From assembly GCF_001659605.2 (NCBI RefSeq), contig NC_035171.2:1802227-1866226 (forward strand): a stretch of 64,000 nucleotides of DNA. The letters run 5' to 3'. Below are positions 37,661 to 49,869 of the stretch, in pieces. The stretch comes from Manihot esculenta (Eukaryota > Streptophyta > Magnoliopsida > Malpighiales > Euphorbiaceae). Made by a program: the position numbers and the translations under genes. The notes under the pieces were generated by a model that saw nothing but the letters and a program-made list of their open reading frames with translations, had not been told where the DNA came from and did no database searches. The stretch's first letter is position 1. Every line of letters starts with the position of its first letter.

Positions 37661-38778
37661 ACCGATCTACTCAAGCTATGCGAACGAGTTGCGGATAAAG
37701 CCACCGGTGAAGAGGATAAAGTTGCGGACAAAGCCACCGGTGAAGAGGATAAAGTTGCGGACAAAGCCACCGGTGAAGAGGATAAAGTTGCGGATAAAGC
37801 CACCGGTGAAGAGCATAAATTCACCGATAACACCATCGGTGAAGAGGCTGAAGATAGCTCCGATGGTGAAGAGGAAGAGGAGAGCTCCCCGTTCGATCCT
37901 TCCAAACTCGGTTCCGTAAGAATAGTGTTCAATGCTTCCAATGTCGGTGACGGAGATGATTATGACTCCGATGACACTGATTTGGAGGGCAAGAAGCGGG
38001 ATGTCTATCTTGAATACAGACGTCAGTACAAGGAAAGAGAGGTAATTATATACGACTATTTTCTTTGTATTTTTTTTAATAATTAACTTCTTGAATGGAT
38101 TTGAGTTCCTACTTCAGGGATTCGATTTTGATGATTATCCCAAGCCAGCTAAGGGAGAATTTTTCTTTGGTGTTGCTCTTCATGTCAATCTCGAAGATGA
38201 AGATAGCCTTTTACCAAAGCCTGCAGAGAGGCACTTGAGTATGCTGTGCAGGAACAGAATAAAAAGGTGGGCATCTCTGTTATAGATGCTAAATATTGTA
38301 AATTTTATCCAAATCACATGCAAATTTTTGAAGAAATTGATTCTATTGAATGATTCTATTTGCTTATTTCTATATACCTTTCAGATTATTAATTATAAAT
38401 AGATTTTATGTTTGCATAGGTTGCAAATCTGAATCCTCTTGAAATTATCAGAGCAAAGGTTGAATCAATTGGGTTGTATCACATAACTTTCAATGCTGAA
38501 GATATGACTCTGGGAGGCACCAAACTTTATCAAACTAGGGTCTTCCATAGTTTAATTCGTGGTAGCAAGCAGAAGTCTGAAGGTTTTCAGATTAAAGGAA
38601 CCAAAAAGGTGAGTTAATTTAAAAATTTTTAAAAAGTATCAATTATATCTGTTTGACTTTCATTGTTTATTTTTGGTTTTCTATTATAGTGTTATTTTTC
38701 AAATGAACAAGTTAATTGTTGCTTATTTTATTTATTTATTTATTTATATTTCAGATGACCATGCTAATTGAAATATGA
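37661..38778 (+). pseudogene. Cystatin-like gene, copy D (start lost, frameshifted)
   Basis: Homologous exons are 37661-38041, 38118-38266, 38420-38608 and 38755-38778. The ATG and the first 11 or so codons are replaced by unrelated sequence with an in-frame TAG. Exon 2 is 149 bp instead of 150, with one base lost in the DGFYTKG region, which throws the GCREAL helix out of frame. Exon 1 instead gained a 33-bp, 11-residue repeat (DKATGEEDKVA) in about four copies. Exon 3 is open (LNPLEIIRAKVESIGLYHIT). It is more diverged than copies A-C. Confidence 0.75.
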
Positions 38779-39834
38779 GAATGCTGCTATTGCTATATGC
38801 AAAAACTCCCAAACAATTATCATTTTGTGGTATTTTTTGAATGTATATGCAGTTCCTTGACAAGTTTTTTTGGTGAAAGAATTTATGGTGGTATGTTATG
38901 TGGTATTGACATGGATAATTGTTTGCTGAGGTTTATTTTTTTATTTTTGTTTTATGGTTGAGTAATTAGCAATTAGGTATGAAACTTTTGTCTTGGTATA
39001 CAAGTTGTTTTAGCCTATACTGCAATGCAAGTCTTCAAGGAAAAATTTATTTGCAAGTATGTGATAAGCCATTATTTTTCAAGCTAACTAATTTGCCCAT
39101 ATGAAAACGAATTTGTGTGTCTTGAATTGCTTTTAAGTCTACAAGAACCGACAAGGAAATGTTTTTCTTTAAAAGATCAATGATGTCCGTACGATTTCCA
39201 TCTTTTATTTGTGATTGAGAATTAGACTTACCAATATTTGATGAATAGACAATGACATTTTGATCTTGGTATACAAGTGTTTTTTAGCCTTTAGTATAAA
39301 TTCTAAAGATGTACATATATTTTATCCACTAGTCTTACATGTGAATAGGCATTGTTTCTTAATTTGATTAATTTGCTGTAAGAAGATTATAGTTTTAACC
39401 TCAAATTGCATAATTTCAGCAACTGAACCAATTTGATTTAAGGGATTAATGGATTGAATCGAATAGAATTGATTTATTTTCTCTATATATAATCGAATAG
39501 AATTGATTTATTTTCTCTATATATATAGAATTTATTTATTTTTCACTCTATTTTAATTTTAAAATTTTGATTTCAAACAAAAAAATAATTATAGAAAAGG
39601 AAATAATAAAATTGAATTCTTACTTTTTTTTTTTTATTCCAAACTCGGAAGTATAAGATTAAGAGTCAATTTTAAAACTAAGTTCTTCATCCATTATTAT
39701 TGTTATTATTTATTAATATCTCATTATATATTTATCTGATCAAGCACTTTTTATTGTACTTCTATAAAATCTCTCTCCCTTTATCAAGTTTAACACTAAA
39801 TTTGTTTTTGTTAGTTCTTATCTACGTGTGAAAG
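38779..39834. other. 3' flank of copy D and AT-rich DNA
   Basis: A segment near 39,300-39,370 resembles the downstream flank of copy B (29,640-29,705). A short tandem duplication of AATCGAATAGAATTGATTTA occurs around 39,458-39,520. No gene is seen. Confidence 0.45.
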
Positions 39835-40264
39835 TTGTAAAACTTTTAATCTTAAATTTCCAATATATATGTTAGGCTTGACGCCCCTTTTTAATGGTTA
39901 ATGTCTTCCCTAATATCTGGGCTCCTCCATGAGGCGTGAGAAGGTGGAGAGTGACTCCTTGTGAATGTTGTAATCAGCTAGATTGTTGTGACTCCTTGTG
40001 AATGTTGTAATCAGCTAGATTCTGGCGAACACTTCCCTATGAAGATCAACCTCTGTTGGTCTAATGGATACCTTTTCGGCATGATTTTTTTTTTCCCTTA
40101 ATATTATTATTATCAATGGTGTTGCTACCCTCCCACCTTGAGAGTAATAGTTTTCTAGACCTATGGCTTGTTTAGCACAGAAACATTGAAGTGGAATTTG
40201 AAACCCACTCCAATAACTTGAACATCCAGAATCATCTTATGTGGGTTTCATCTTAAGATGATCA

Positions 40265-41075
40265 AAAAAATTGAATGAAATTTCTGACTTTTGGACTCCA
40301 TATTTTGACGAAAATAGATTTTTTCAATTGTCTAATTATTTTACCATATCCTCTATCGCACCAGTTTTCTCCGTATGAATTTCTAATTTTCCAGAATTTA
40401 GTTTCATCATTGTGGACACTAAATCCAGTAATGACTACTGCATGCAATTCTTTTGTTTTTAATAGTCCAGGTCCTCTGTATGCAGGGGCGGAGGGAGGGT
40501 ACGGCAAGGGGGGCACGTGCCGTACCGGCGGCCGGAAAATGCTTTAAAGGGGATGAAGGTGCTGCAGTGGCGCAGCTGGTGGTGCCGCAGCAGTGCAGTT
40601 GCAGTGCCCTACCAAAAGGAAGCTCCTGGCTCCACCACTGTCCGTATGTATATGTAAGTGATTATTTTTTCTTAAATAAAATTAAAAGTAGTAAAAATAT
40701 TTAACATTAAAAATTACAGTTACCTCCTTTTCAAGTTTTTAAAATTACTTGAAGCCCAAATGACACCCACAACAGGCCCTTCTGTAACTAGCTTCATCAA
40801 TTTAACTTCATCTATTTTATCTTCAATCAGTTTTGCTCCGGAAATAGTAGCTACCGAGTCCTTCCGTATCTGATAAATGCAACACATTTTGATTGATATT
40901 ATATAATTTAATTTGAATTAAAGAAATACTACACTTAATTACCTCCATGATATATTGAGGCTTCTGTCCTATAAAAGGACATAGGTCTTCCAAACATAAC
41001 TCCTGATTAACTAAAATTTCTTCAACATACTTAAAGTGGGATATTGCATAATGGCCTACGATGTTTATCAGCATC
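40265..41075 (-). pseudogene. Papain-family (C1A) protease pseudogene, left copy
   Basis: The minus strand reads PGLLKTKELHAVVITGFSVH, NDETKFWKIRNSYGENWC and DRGYGKIIRQ. This is the catalytic His (HAV) and Asn (NSYGENW) half of a C1A cysteine protease. Upstream pieces at 40,770-41,075 correspond to an earlier exon (HFKYVEEILVNQEL, ...IGQKPQYI). The catalytic Cys exon is not seen and frames are broken. A MITE interrupts it. Normal enzymes of this family degrade proteins in vacuoles or the apoplast; this copy cannot. Confidence 0.75.
40483..40640. mobile_element. hAT-type MITE (158 bp)
   Basis: Ends CAGGGGCGGAGGGAGG and, inverted, CAGTGGTGGAGCCAGG form imperfect terminal inverted repeats. Flanks TCTGTATG (40,475-40,482) and TCCGTATG (40,641-40,648) are an 8-bp target duplication with one mismatch, as for hAT elements. 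The interior is GC-rich and non-coding. The opposite arm of the inverted repeat (around 41,927-41,934) has one TCCGTATG and no insert, which defines the boundaries and shows that it inserted after the inversion-duplication. Confidence 0.8.
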
Positions 41076-41337
41076 TAGACATGAAAACCCACGAGTCCCT
41101 ATTGTTTTTAGTAAGAATTAACTGATTTTTATCACGGTGCTACGACCCAACATATATCTTTATTTAAAAAGAAAAAAAAAGAAAATCAATAATGAATATA
41201 CAATGGTACACATATATCAATAATGAATATACATTACTACACATTAACTGATTTATGATCAATAATGAATATGCATAGATGCAACTGATTTCATTTTAAT
41301 TTATAAGCTTACTCTATAGAAAAAGAAAATCATTTTT

Positions 41338-42165
41338 ATGTGTAGTAATGTATATTCATTATTGATTTTCTTCTTTTTTTCTTTTTAAATAAAGATATAT
41401 GTTGGGCCGTAGCAATAGTTGTCGTGATTGAAGCTCGATGGAATATAATTCTTACTAAGAACAATAGGGATTCGTGGGTTTCCATGTCCAGATGCTGATA
41501 AACATCGTAGGCCATTATGCAATATCCCACTTTAAGTATGTTGAAGAAATATTAGTTAATCAGGAGTTATGTTCGAAAGACCTATGTCCTTTTATAGGAC
41601 GGAAGCCTCAATATATCAGGGAGGTAATTAAGTGTAGTGTTTCTTTAATTCAAATTAAATTATATAATATCAATCAAAATGTGTTGCATTTATCAGATAC
41701 GGAAGGACTCGGTAGCTACTATTTCCGGAGCAAAACTAATTGAAGATAAAATAGATGAAGTTAAATTGATGAAGCTGATTGCAGAAGGGCCTGTTGTGGG
41801 TGTCATTTGGGCTTCAAGTAATTTTAAAAACTTGAAAAGGAGGTAACTGTAATTTTTAATGTTAAATATTTTTATTGCCTTTAATTTTATTTAAGAAAAA
41901 ATAATCACTTATATATACATACGGAGGACCTGGACCATTAAAAATAAAAGAATTGCATGCAGTAATCATTACTGAATTTTGCATGCAATAATCATTATTG
42001 AATTTAGTGTCCATAATGATGAAACTAAATACTGAAAAATTAAAAATTCATATGGAGAAAACTGGTGCGATAGAGGATATGGTAAAATAATTAGACAATC
42101 GAAAAAATCTATTTTCGTCAAAATATGGTGCCCTAACGTCAGAAGTTTCATTCAATTTTTTTGAT
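41338..42165. repeat. Right arm of the inverted repeat (inner part)
   Basis: This is the reverse complement of 40,262-41,245 without the MITE. The arm resumes at 52,808-53,176. The gap consists of about 480 bp of protease-gene flank, CACTA-1, and about 125 bp after it. Confidence 0.85.
41485..42165 (+). pseudogene. Papain-family protease pseudogene, right copy
   Basis: The plus strand reads HFKYVEEILVNQELCSKDLC PFIGRKPQYI, then an intron-like gap with a TTTATCAG acceptor at about 41,696. Next come SVATISGAKLIEDKIDEVKL, LIAEGPVVGVIWASSNFKNL, and GPGPLKIKELHAV. The region around the Asn box is scrambled by small indels relative to the left copy. Both copies lack the active-site Cys exon, so loss preceded or accompanied the duplication. 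Confidence 0.7.
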
Positions 42166-42659
42166 AACTTCAATCATTTTATACCATTACTATATTTATT
42201 ATTTAATTTTATGTTTAGTGATTTTGATTAGTTATATTTTTAATATATTGAAGGATGTGAAGTTGGTGACCTAGATGGAATATTAAACAAACACCTTGAA
42301 AGTTGAAGCTTCTCCTTACTTTGGCCACATCCATTAATGTATGACATTATTGGAGAATATAATTGCATCTACTTTGTTTTTCTTTTAACTGCATACGGAA
42401 GTTTTACCCATCCAAGCACCATTTTGCTATTAATAATTATTTATTGACAATTTATACATGACCACCAAATGCATATATATATGTATAATTTTTTTTTAAA
42501 TTGCTATATTTCATATTTTAATATTTAACGTTGTTTCTACATGCATCATGATGAAACAATTAAATAAAGTTTAGACTTGCATTTATGTTTCATTAGTTCT
42601 CTCCAACCTAGTAACAAATAAGACAAACCATTTGAAAGCCTATTATAACCACTACAAGA

Positions 42660-43046
42660 AATTTCATAATTACCAACGGACAATTCCGTTGGTAATTACT
42701 GAAATTCCGTTGGTGAAACCGATCACCAACGGATCTGTGATGGACTAAGTCCGTCGGGAAAATCCTCGTTGGTAATTTTAATTACCAACGGAAATTTATA
42801 CCCGTGAGTGACAGTGACGGATCACCAACGGAATTTTCCGTTGGTGACAGTGACGGATCACCAACGGAAATTCCGTTGGTGACAGTGACGGATCACCAAC
42901 GGAATTTCCGTTGGTGACAGTGACGGATCACCAACGGAAATTCTGTTGGTGACAGTGACGGATCACCAACGGATAATTCCGTTGGTGACAGTGACGGATC
43001 ACCAACGGAATTTTTCATTGGTGACAGTGACGGATGTTTGGTTACT
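42660..43046. repeat. CACTA-1 3' subterminal repeat array
   Basis: Repeated inverted pairs ACCAACGGA...TCCGTTGGT are joined by GACAGTGACGGATC, with a period of about 35 bp over at least six units between 42,800 and 43,030. In CACTA systems such subterminal motifs bind the TNPA-type protein. The hairpin potential of each unit is obvious. Confidence 0.85.
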
Positions 43047-43383
43047 AATCCGTTAGTGAATAAAAATACAGAATTACACATCCCTACCCCTACCCCTACC
43101 CTGTAACTGTACATATACATCCATCTGCACCCTGTATATTCATATACATCCACATCCACAATCATATACATCCACATCCATCTATATCCTGTACACTCAT
43201 ATACATGCATCTGTACCTGTACCCTGTACATTCATATACATCCATTTGTATATTCATATAATAAAAATACTATAAACAGACAAAACTAAATTACTCATTA
43301 AAATATATAAAAAACGTAATGATTTTGTACTACAATTATATGTTGCAAAAAAATTATAAACTGGTCATAACAAAATGTACATA

Positions 43384-45221
43384 CTAAACTAAACTAGCTA
43401 GCTCATCATCTGTATCATCATCACTATCTGTATGATGATCACCAATGACAGGAGCATCATCACGCCGCTGCTGTGGAGACGGAGCTGGAGGTGCCGTAGG
43501 ACCAGATGTCTGAGTGGATGTCCCAATACCCTGTTGTGCCATCATCCTATGCATAAACGTCTGCAACTCGTCCAGCCTTGTGGTGATTCGACTATTCTCT
43601 GTCTCTAGCCGATCAATTTTATTCTGCATCCTGTTCATTGTTTCAATTGTAGGAGGATCCACTGGGGGTGCAGACGTGTATGATGCAGAACAATGAGCTG
43701 GCTCATGAAAATATGTTGAGGCCTGGGACCCTAACCCATAAACTCGACTCTTTTTCTGTCCACCAACCGCTTCGTAGTACAGTTGGGCCTCATTTATGGG
43801 CGTTGGTTCATTGCTTCCCTCCTGTTGATGTGTAGCAGCCTCCTTCAGCTCTACGTATTTATCCTGCATTATAATTTTAAAGTAACATATAAGTAAAACA
43901 ATTTACGTCAATCAAAATTGTTAATAACTACATTTAAGATGAACTTACATAAATAGCTTTTGATCTGCCATCAACAAACTCCTCCGTCCCCTTTCTCTTA
44001 TGTGTGGCCTCAAAAAACTCATGCGGATGTGGTTCTCTGCCTAGTCTTTCCCTCTGTTACCAATTATAAGAATTGTAGCATTTGTCATCGAACCAAAATA
44101 TTTATAAGAAGATAATTATAAAATAAAAGTTATAAGAAATACCATCCTCCGCTGGTGGGTGTACTGTGAAACAGAACCTCATGCGTGCCTGGAAATGCCA
44201 GATCCTGAACCTCCAGCCTCACTGCGCCTATTGGCAGAAAACTTCTCACACTTCTCTTTGTATTCAGAAGTGTTCCAAGTTTCCTGCCACTTCCTCAAAA
44301 CATAATCAGGGGTTGCAAGATTCTTCGCCTTTCCTTTCCGGATTTCCCACATAAAGCCCCTGTATCGCTCAGCGGCTTTTTTCTGCCAGGCAATTTTAAC
44401 CAAGCTCTCAATTGCTTGGTCCCATAGAAAGTATTTCTGCAAAAAGATTACATTTTATGATTAGATAGTAATTAAACAGTTCAAAAATAGATGATAAACT
44501 GATAAAATAAATATGCTTCACCTTGAATTCCTGCCAATAAAACTCCTTGGTTTCATTGGGCACAGTCTTCCAACAGTGGCCTTCCTCGACCAATCTTTCT
44601 TTCACTATCAGAGTTATCTTGCGGCTACACATCTCCGACGGATGCAAACTACATGAACAAGATAATTTTAGAGTAAGTAAATGGTAACATTTAAAATATT
44701 GTAAATTAATAAACAATTAATTATTACTTGTTGTTAATGAGTGAAATAGTCTGTCTGAAAGACTGTGTTCCGCCTACAGCAGTGGTCGATGCAGCTGATG
44801 CTGGAGCAGATGCAGGAGCAGATGATGGAGTAGATGCTGATGCAGATCCTGTCCCTCTAGCGGATGCAGTACCAGAAGGGGATGCAGAATGAGGTGAATG
44901 TGTATGTGATACCGGTGGTCGTGGAGCTGCAGGAGGGTGGTGAGGATGTAAACTGTGACGGTGAGGTGGTGGAAGGGGACGGGGAAGCTGTGCATCGGCA
45001 GATGGTGCAACTGGTGTATATGATCGATCTATATGAGATGGCTGTACACTGGATGCAAGTGGAACCCATATCTGAAGTTCCGTATCCCCAAGTCCCGTCG
45101 GTGCCCGTGGTATATGCGCCTCATGCTCATGTCCGTCATCTGTATTCGCGTCCTCTTGACTTGCACTTGCAGGAAGTTGAACCCGTCCTCTGGCCTTGCT
45201 AACCCTTCCACGTCCCCTCAT
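43384..45221 (-). CDS. CACTA-1 second gene, Transposase_24/TNPA-like
   Basis: The start is at 45,221 (MRGRGRVSKARGRVQL), with exons running down to the stop at 43,384. Exon 1 encodes a Pro/Ser/Ala-rich segment ending SFRQTISLINN. The next exon (about 44,674-44,522) reads HPSEMCSRKITLIVKERLVE and KTVPNETKEFYWQEF. The third (about 44,439-44,140) reads YFLWDQAIESLVKIAWQKKA and RKWQETWNTSEYKEKCEKF. A short exon with GREPHPHEFFEATHKRKGTE follows. The last exon (43,868-43,384) has a coiled coil (MNRMQNKIDRLETENSRITT) and an acidic tail. These are features of Ptta/En-Spm family proteins, thought to bind subterminal repeats and bring the ends together. No stop was noticed across the exons. Exact junctions are approximate. 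Confidence 0.75.
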
Positions 45222-45363
45222 CTGTGAATAAACAAAAAATGTCATAGTCAAAAATAATATAAAGTTCATAAACATTATATTAAATATATACAAATGTATT
45301 AAGGTACTCACTGAGTAATAAAAGAAATATACAACTCCAAACTTCTTTAGTATATAGATGAAT

Positions 45364-48300
45364 TTACTCTGATTCATATGAATTGTACTCATTATCACCG
45401 TCTGCATCTGCATCAGAATCAGGGTCACTAAGGAATTCGTCTTCATCTGTCGAAACGTCATCATGAATCTCAGTCATTCCTCCGCTAGGATCATTGAGGC
45501 AGTGTTGTTGATTAATATCATCGATATTTACTTCAGCATATTCTATGTCATCTTCTTGAAAAGGTTCATATGTCTTTGAAGACGTTTGAGATAGTTCAAC
45601 AACGGGTCTACCTTTAACTTTCATCACAGCCCACCAATCATTTTTGTCACGACGCTTGCTCGGGTATGAAGCATAAACGACTTGTGTTGCCTGAGAGGCC
45701 AATACAAATGGCTCGTACTTACTGTATCTACGCTTATTGTTAATATCAACAATTCTATACTGTCGGTGCACCTTGGTGCCCGTATTTGGTGTTGGATCAA
45801 ACCAGTCACATTTGAAAAGTACAGTCCGCTTAATTGGTAGCCCTGGATACTCCAATCGCAACACCTCGACCAACTGTCCATAGTAGTCACTTTCTTCAGA
45901 ACTGTAATTACTCCCTTTTATACATACACCAAAATTCATTGAGTTACTACTTGAATTTCCATTGATTGTGTTGAATTTACATCCATTAACACAATACCCA
46001 TTAAAAGTGGTGACACTTCTGAGTGGTCCCTTCGCCACATCTTGCATAAGCTGATTTTGTACATTGTTTGGCGATTCATGGGCATACTTGTAAAACCATT
46101 TGACAAAGTCCGTCTCTAGTTTTTCATCAACAGCTGCATCTGTGATATTTGGTTGTGTCGACTTTACTCGCTCCACATAAATACTATACATACAGAGAAA
46201 CAAGTAATGTTTAACAATAATGTACAATATAAGAGGTATTTGACTATTAGTATAACTACCAATACTTACTCAATATATGTTTTCACCTCTGGACAATTTA
46301 ATAGAATATATGTTTGAGCGGTTTGGATTTCATCTTCAGTCATATATCTGGATTTTCCTTTTCCGATAGTTCTACCTGTGCATTTGAATATGCTTAATTT
46401 ACCTGGTATGTCATCATCAGATACAAATTCATGCAAGTTGCGTGGAACCTTTCGATGTCTGGTCATTACATGTGCTTCAAAGTAGTGAGCAGAAAATGCA
46501 CTTGCTTCTTCTACCAAGTAAGCATTGCATATTGAACCTTCAACCCTTGCTTTATTTTTAACATTGTTCTTTAACTTTCTCAAGTACCTAGTGTGTGGAA
46601 ACAAAAATTATATATGTTTACTAAGTAATTCATCATGGTAAGGAGTGCGAGTAAATATGAAGTACGTGTACCTCTCAAATGGGTACATCCACCGATATTG
46701 TACTGGTCCTGCAATTAATGCCTCATATGCAAGGTGTACTGGTAAATGTTCCATTGAATCAAACAGACTTGGAGGAAAAACTCGTTCAAGCTTACAAAGG
46801 ATCACAGGAATTTGTTCATGTAACCGTTGCATGTCCCCATTAGTAAGTGTAGTTGAGGTGAGTTCTCTAAAGAAATTGCTAAGCTCTGTTATTGGTTGCC
46901 AAACATTATTTGGTAAGAACTCTCTGAGAGCTATAGGAAGAATTCGTTGCATGAAAACATGACAGTCGTGGCTTTTCATACCAAAAAGTCTAAGCTTCCG
47001 ACTATCAACACATCTCCCTAGATTGGAAACAAATCCGTCAGGGAATTTGAGTGTTTTAAGCCAATCACAAAGTATCACCTTCGATTGGTTATCCAAACAA
47101 TAACATGCTTTTGGATATTTCCCGCTAATTGGATCTTTCTTCAATTCTGGTCTCCTGCATATTTCATTTAAATCTTCCCTTGATTTGATATTGTCTTTTG
47201 TCTTCCCCTCCACATTCATAACTGTATTAAAAATATTTTCAAATACATTCTTTTCAATGTGCATGACATCAAGATTGTGGCGAATCAAATTTGAAGACCA
47301 ATATGGCAAATCCCATAATATGCTCCGCTTACGCCAACCAGTTATCTTTGAAAGCCGACAATTTATTTCATGACTGTCAATGTCTATAACCCGCCTCAAC
47401 CCAATTTGCTCAATTTCTTTTAGCAACTATTCCCCAGTTCTAATTGGCGGTGGTGACTTCGATACACATTTGTTTTTAATAAAAGATGTCTTGTTTCGAC
47501 GGAAAGGGTGGTCGTCAGGCAAGAACTTCCGATGACTGTCAAACCATGTTTGTTTACCCCCCTTTCGTAATGTAAATGCATCTGTGTTTTCCATACAGTA
47601 GGGACATGCAGTGCGTCCTGCAGTGCTCCACCCTGAGAGCATTGAATAAGCAGGGAAGTCACTTATAGTCCAAATTAATGCAGCACGCATAGTAAAATTG
47701 TTCTGTTGGAAAACATCGTAAGTATTAACACCAGTTGCCCAAAGTTCTTTCAATTCTTGCACTAATGGCTGCATGTACACATCAAGCTTCTCTTTCGGAT
47801 TCTTGGGACCAGGTATTATAATTGTCAGGAACATGTACTCATCTTTCATACACATACCTGGTGGCAAATTGTATGGAGTTAGTATTACTGGCCATGAAGA
47901 ATATTGTTGCCCAGATTGACCGAATGGTTGAAATCCATCAGTGCAAAGGCCAAGTCTGACATTTCGGGCCTCCAGTGCAAAGGTTGGATGAGTTTGGTTG
48001 AAATGCTTCCAAGCAAGAGCATCTGAACAGTGGCGCATCACCCCATTCTCAGTTGCATGGTCATTGTGCCAAGTCATATACTTAGCTGTAACACATGACG
48101 CATAAAGTCTTTGCAAACGTGGTGTAATGGGGAAGTAATACATCTTTTTGTATGGTATTTGACTCTTCCCTTTCCCCAAGTTGTGCTTCAGGCGTTTGAA
48201 CCTTTCATGGTCACAAAATTTGCATCGTGTAAGTTCTTTATCATTTTCCCAAAAAATCATACAACCATTCGCACAACAGTGTATCTTTTGTACAGGAAGC

Positions 48301-48944
48301 CCCAATCCTCGGACTAGTCTCTTTGTTGAGTAAAAGCTGTCCGTCATGACATTGTCACTCGGTAACATCTCCTTCATGAGTTCACAAATCTGATCAAAAC
48401 ACTGTTCCGAGAAATGATGTTCAGCCTTCAGATTTAATAAACGTGAAACAGCTGATAACTGGGAGTGAGTTTCACAGCCAGGCCATAGTTGTTGCTTAGA
48501 TGCATTTAACATATCATACAGTTTCTGTGCAGCCGAGTTTGGCATCTCATATGTATCATTATGCATTACATGACAGCTTGTTGCATCCATGACCATGTCC
48601 TCAAAACGATTGAAATTTGGGTGATTAACACTGTCAGAACCATAAGACATGTCTAAATCTGTATCACCATATCCGTCATGCACTTCAGTTTCACCGTGCA
48701 AATACCAAACAAGGTAATTTTGAACAAAACCATGCTTCATTAAATGATATTTAACTGTATTTTCATCTTGAAAGCTACGGTTCTGGCACTTAAATCGATT
48801 ACAAGGACAGCGGATCTGATCGCCATTTAAATACTCTGTGCAGGTCTTAGCTTTCTCTAGAAATTCATTCATACCCTCTAAATATCTGGGATTCAGTAAA
48901 CCGTCTATGAGACGAGCATACATCCAACTTCGTTCAGCAGTCAT
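45364..48944 (-). pseudogene. CACTA-1 TNP2-like transposase, one nonsense codon
   Basis: Exon 1 (48,944 to about 46,671) begins MTAERSWMYARL (transposase-associated domain, with a CPC..C..H zinc-binding pattern) and runs through the TNP2 core: ARNVRLGLCTDGFQPFG, FPAYSMLSGWSTAGRTACPY and RHNLDVMHIEKNVFENIF. Exon 2 (46,587-46,270) continues the DUF4218 region (YLRKLKNNVKNKARVEGSI). Exon 3 (46,183-45,364) holds the DUF4216 domain (SDYYGQLVEVLRLEYPGL) and an acidic tail. All junctions fit GT-AG and frame. The sole lesion seen is TAG at 47,429-47,427 (PPPIRTGE*LLKEIEQ). The enzyme normally cuts the element's ends. Confidence 0.85.
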
Positions 48945-49329
48945 ATTAACTACAATTAATATGCTGATATGAAAACAAATAACTTATAAACCCTATCTTC
49001 GAACAGAGCCTGAAAACCAACAATTAAATTGTGCATTATATCAAAATGATAATCTGATAACTACATTCATTTTGGAACTAAATATTAACATAAATTTGAA
49101 CTTGCCTGATATCAATGGCAGTATCTTCTACTGGAGGGGAAGGTGGCGGGGCAGTATAACCAGGTTCGTTAGGCTGTTAATGAGAAATTACAGCAATCAG
49201 TATACGTATTCAGCCATCATCCATATTAAAAATGCATCATGTTTGGAATATCTACCTATCCACGCACACTTAGTGTAAATTCAAACACATGCAACAAAAA
49301 AATTTCACAATGCAATTAGATTTCAATTT

Positions 49330-49862
49330 CACTGCCAATGTGCACCTGCTGCTGTATTTACTTGTGCATTTGCTCTGGCACTTTGAAGTGCACCTGCTGG
49401 TGCACTTGCCTTGTGCACCTGCTGGTGCACTTGCCTTGTGCACCTGCTGGTGCACTTGCCTTGTGCACCTGCTGGTGCACTTGCCAAGTGCACCAGCAGG
49501 TGCACATTTGAAGTGCACCAGCAGGTGCACTTGGACAAGTGCACTTGCTGGTATTTCAAGTGCACCAGCAGGTGCACAAGTGCACCAGCTGGTGCACTTG
49601 AAATGTGCACCTGCTCGTGCACTTGGCAAGTGCACCAGCAGGTGCACAAGGCAAGTGCTGGTGCACTTGTCCAAGTGCACCAGCATGTGCACTTGTCCAA
49701 GTGCACCAGCATGTGCACTTGTCCAAGTGCACCTGCTGGTGCACTTCAAATGTGCACCTGCTGGTGCACTTGCCAAGTGCACCAGCAGGTGCACAAGGCA
49801 AGTGCACCAACAGGTGCACAAGGCAAGTGCACCAGCAGGTGCACAAGTGCACCAGCAGGTAT
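49330..49862. repeat. Palindromic tandem array, block 1 (GTGCAC/CAGCAGG unit)
   Basis: About 530 bp is built of GTGCACCAGCAGGTGCAC and its reverse complement, joined by short spacers (AAG, TTGCCAA, TTGTCCAA). A 25-bp period is clear at 49,406-49,480. Nearly every unit is self-complementary and adjacent units are inverted, so the block can form many hairpins. Open frames on both strands (CTCWCTCAPAGAL-type) are artefacts of the repeat. Host or element role is unknown. Confidence 0.95.
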
Positions 49863-49869
49863 GGACCAA

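Larger units (their letters stand above)
39835..41245. repeat. Left arm of a large inverted repeat
   Basis: Positions 40,262-41,245 are the reverse complement of 41,338-42,165. Positions 39,835-40,262 are the reverse complement of 52,808-53,176, beyond CACTA-1. The spacer at the centre is only about 90 bp. The left arm alone has a tandem duplication of about 35 bp (39,953-40,021, GTGACTCCTTGTGAATGTTG units) and the hAT MITE. Confidence 0.85.

Noticed and set aside
44774..45202. Several overlapping frames on both strands opposite the Pro/Ala-rich exon of the CACTA-1 second gene
   Set aside because: Only the minus-strand frame starting MRGRGRVSK continues through splice-compatible exons into the Transposase_24 region; the others are shadows.
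49330..49862. Possible CRISPR-like array because of regular short palindromic repeats
   Set aside because: There are no unique spacers; adjacent units are inverted copies of each other, and the context is a plant CACTA transposon.
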